This document shows, in pieces, positions 5,100 to 5,570 of a stretch of DNA of 5,570 nucleotides. The DNA is from an uncultured Ruminococcus sp. (GTDB lineage: Bacteria; Bacillota; Clostridia; Oscillospirales; Acutalibacteraceae), in contig CACYDY010000127.1 in assembly GCA_902773245.1 (NCBI GenBank), positions 1-5,570 on the forward strand, given 5' to 3'. The translations under genes were made by a program, and so were the position numbers. Each line of letters starts with the position of its first letter. Position 1 is the first letter of the stretch. Below the pieces are notes generated by a model. That model made no database searches. It was not told the DNA's origin and saw only the letters and a list, made by a program, of their open reading frames with translations.

Positions 5100-5276
5100 T
5101 TACTTATACTTACGTTTACGAGCAGCCTCGGACTTTTTCTTACGCTTTACAGACGGCTTTTCGTAAGCTTCTCTTTTACGAACCTCAGCAATAACGCCGG
5201 CTCTTGCGCACTGCTTCTTAAATCTTCTCAATGCACTCTCAAGAGACTCATTTTCCTTGATTCTGATTTCTGCCAT
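5100..5276 (-). CDS. rpsU: 30S ribosomal protein S21
   Basis: The 58-codon frame begins MAEIRIKENESLESALRRFK, continues through KKQCARAGVIAEVRKREAYE and the basic stretch KPSVKRKKKSEAARKRKYK. This is the standard firmicute S21: a helical, lysine/arginine-rich small-subunit protein bound near the mRNA exit platform and anti-Shine-Dalgarno region. Length is normal for Firmicutes (57-58 aa). The start at 5276 has GGGAGGG (5284-5290) seven nt upstream. It is expressed alone, from the consensus promoter at 5334-5363 to the terminator at 5025-5067. No dnaG or rpoD follows, in contrast to the enterobacterial macromolecular-synthesis operon. Confidence 0.97.
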   Translation of the reverse strand: MAEIRIKENESLESALRRFKKQCARAGVIAEVRKREAYEKPSVKRKKKSEAARKRKYK

Positions 5277-5292
5277 TTATTTTCCCTCCCAT

Positions 5293-5306
5293 CCGCCAAA
5301 AGGCAG
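5293..5306 (-). other. Small GC hairpin just upstream of the rpsU ribosome site
   Basis: On the minus strand CTGCC-TTTT-GGCGG forms 5 bp (one G-U) with a tetraloop, ending 2 nt before the GGGAGGG ribosome site. It lies in the predicted ~50-nt leader and could be a regulatory element for S21, but no known ribosomal-protein leader is recognised. Confidence 0.3.
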
Positions 5307-5333
5307 GAGTTAATCGCATAATTTGCAAGTTTA

Positions 5334-5363
5334 ATTATACAATATTCAGTACATTCTTGTCAA
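5334..5363 (-). promoter_or_regulatory. Consensus sigma-A promoter of rpsU
   Basis: On the minus strand both boxes are perfect: TTGACA (5363-5358), 18-nt spacer, TATAAT (5339-5334). AT-rich DNA precedes it. Transcription should start near 5327, giving a leader of about 50 nt. This is the strongest promoter in the window, fitting a ribosomal protein gene. Confidence 0.9.
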
Positions 5364-5402
5364 GTGTTTTTGAAAAATTGTCTTAATTTTGTAAATTTCT
5401 CG

Positions 5403-5570
5403 GGAAGTTCTGATTAAATCCGCTGCTCATATTGCGTAGAATTATTACAGGATTTCGGGGTGGCGGCGATGACTTTAACTTATGGAACCACTGATTAAAT
5501 CACGCCCTACGGGCTTGGTACTCATCTTGCTTGCCTTTTTTCGTCAAATTGCACTCAAATCGTTTGAAAT
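5403..5570 (+). repeat. Gene-free flank with a duplicated motif; candidate dispersed intergenic repeat, cut by the window edge
   Basis: No gene is visible between the rpsU promoter and the window end. Two near-copies of an 18-nt motif lie here, 81 nt apart: GGAAGTTCTGATTAAATC at 5403-5420 and GGAACCACTGATTAAATC at 5484-5501. They share GGAA and an 11-nt exact core. The core GATT-A-AATC is itself an odd palindrome. Directly after the second copy is a small hairpin, GCCC-TAC-GGGC (5504-5514). A related copy occurs in inverted orientation at 2037-2054. This looks like the end of a miniature, non-coding repeat family, but copy number elsewhere cannot be judged here. Confidence 0.4.

Noticed and set aside
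5403..5570. A decayed coding gene upstream of rpsU
   Set aside because: All six frames are broken by stops and show no recognisable protein segment; the motif duplication and small palindromes fit a non-coding repeat better.
1..5570. CRISPR array, tRNA, rRNA or insertion sequence
   Set aside because: No regularly spaced repeats, cloverleaf, rRNA segments or transposase-like frames were seen on either strand.

Overview
The window looks like chromosomal core DNA from a low-to-moderate GC, spore-forming Gram-positive anaerobe. A member of the Clostridia, most likely an Oscillospiraceae/Ruminococcus-type genome, fits best. The evidence is: the gene order aroQ – Xaa-Pro peptidase – efp, which matches yqhS–yqhT–efp in Bacillus subtilis; a YunB-type sporulation protein; a clostridial CD1247-type acidic zinc-ribbon protein directly after efp; purine-rich Shine-Dalgarno sites; and sigma-A style promoters with near-perfect TATAAT boxes. 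The genus is inference; no 16S or other marker is present.

Every supported gene lies on the minus strand, so the window reads from right to left. 5570–5277: a gene-free flank with a repeat element running off the edge, then a textbook promoter. 5276–5100: rpsU (ribosomal protein S21), closed by a clear intrinsic terminator at 5067–5025. 4844–3283: aroQ and an M24 Xaa-Pro peptidase, 14 nt apart and surely co-transcribed, with a probable terminator after the peptidase. 3100–2055: efp with its own strong promoter, followed after about 60 nt by the CD1247-type gene. 1954–1286: yunB, starting at TTG, with a hairpin overlapping its ribosome binding site. 1106–522: an unrecognised two-helix membrane protein behind a long structured leader, closed by a 12-bp hairpin. 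375–1: the first 125 codons of a secreted papain-like (C1) cysteine peptidase, cut by the window edge.

Functionally the right half is translation and shikimate housekeeping. S21 is part of the 30S subunit, EF-P rescues ribosomes at proline runs, the M24 peptidase trims X-Pro N-termini, and AroQ is a dehydroquinase. The left half turns to sporulation and the cell envelope/exterior. I found no defence system, CRISPR array, tRNA or rRNA, and no complete mobile element.

The least expected items are an 18-nt motif (consensus GGAAGCACTGATTAAATC) present three times in intergenic DNA, one copy immediately after a stop codon; a hairpin that would hide the yunB start only in read-through transcripts; and a long, foldable leader before the unknown membrane gene.
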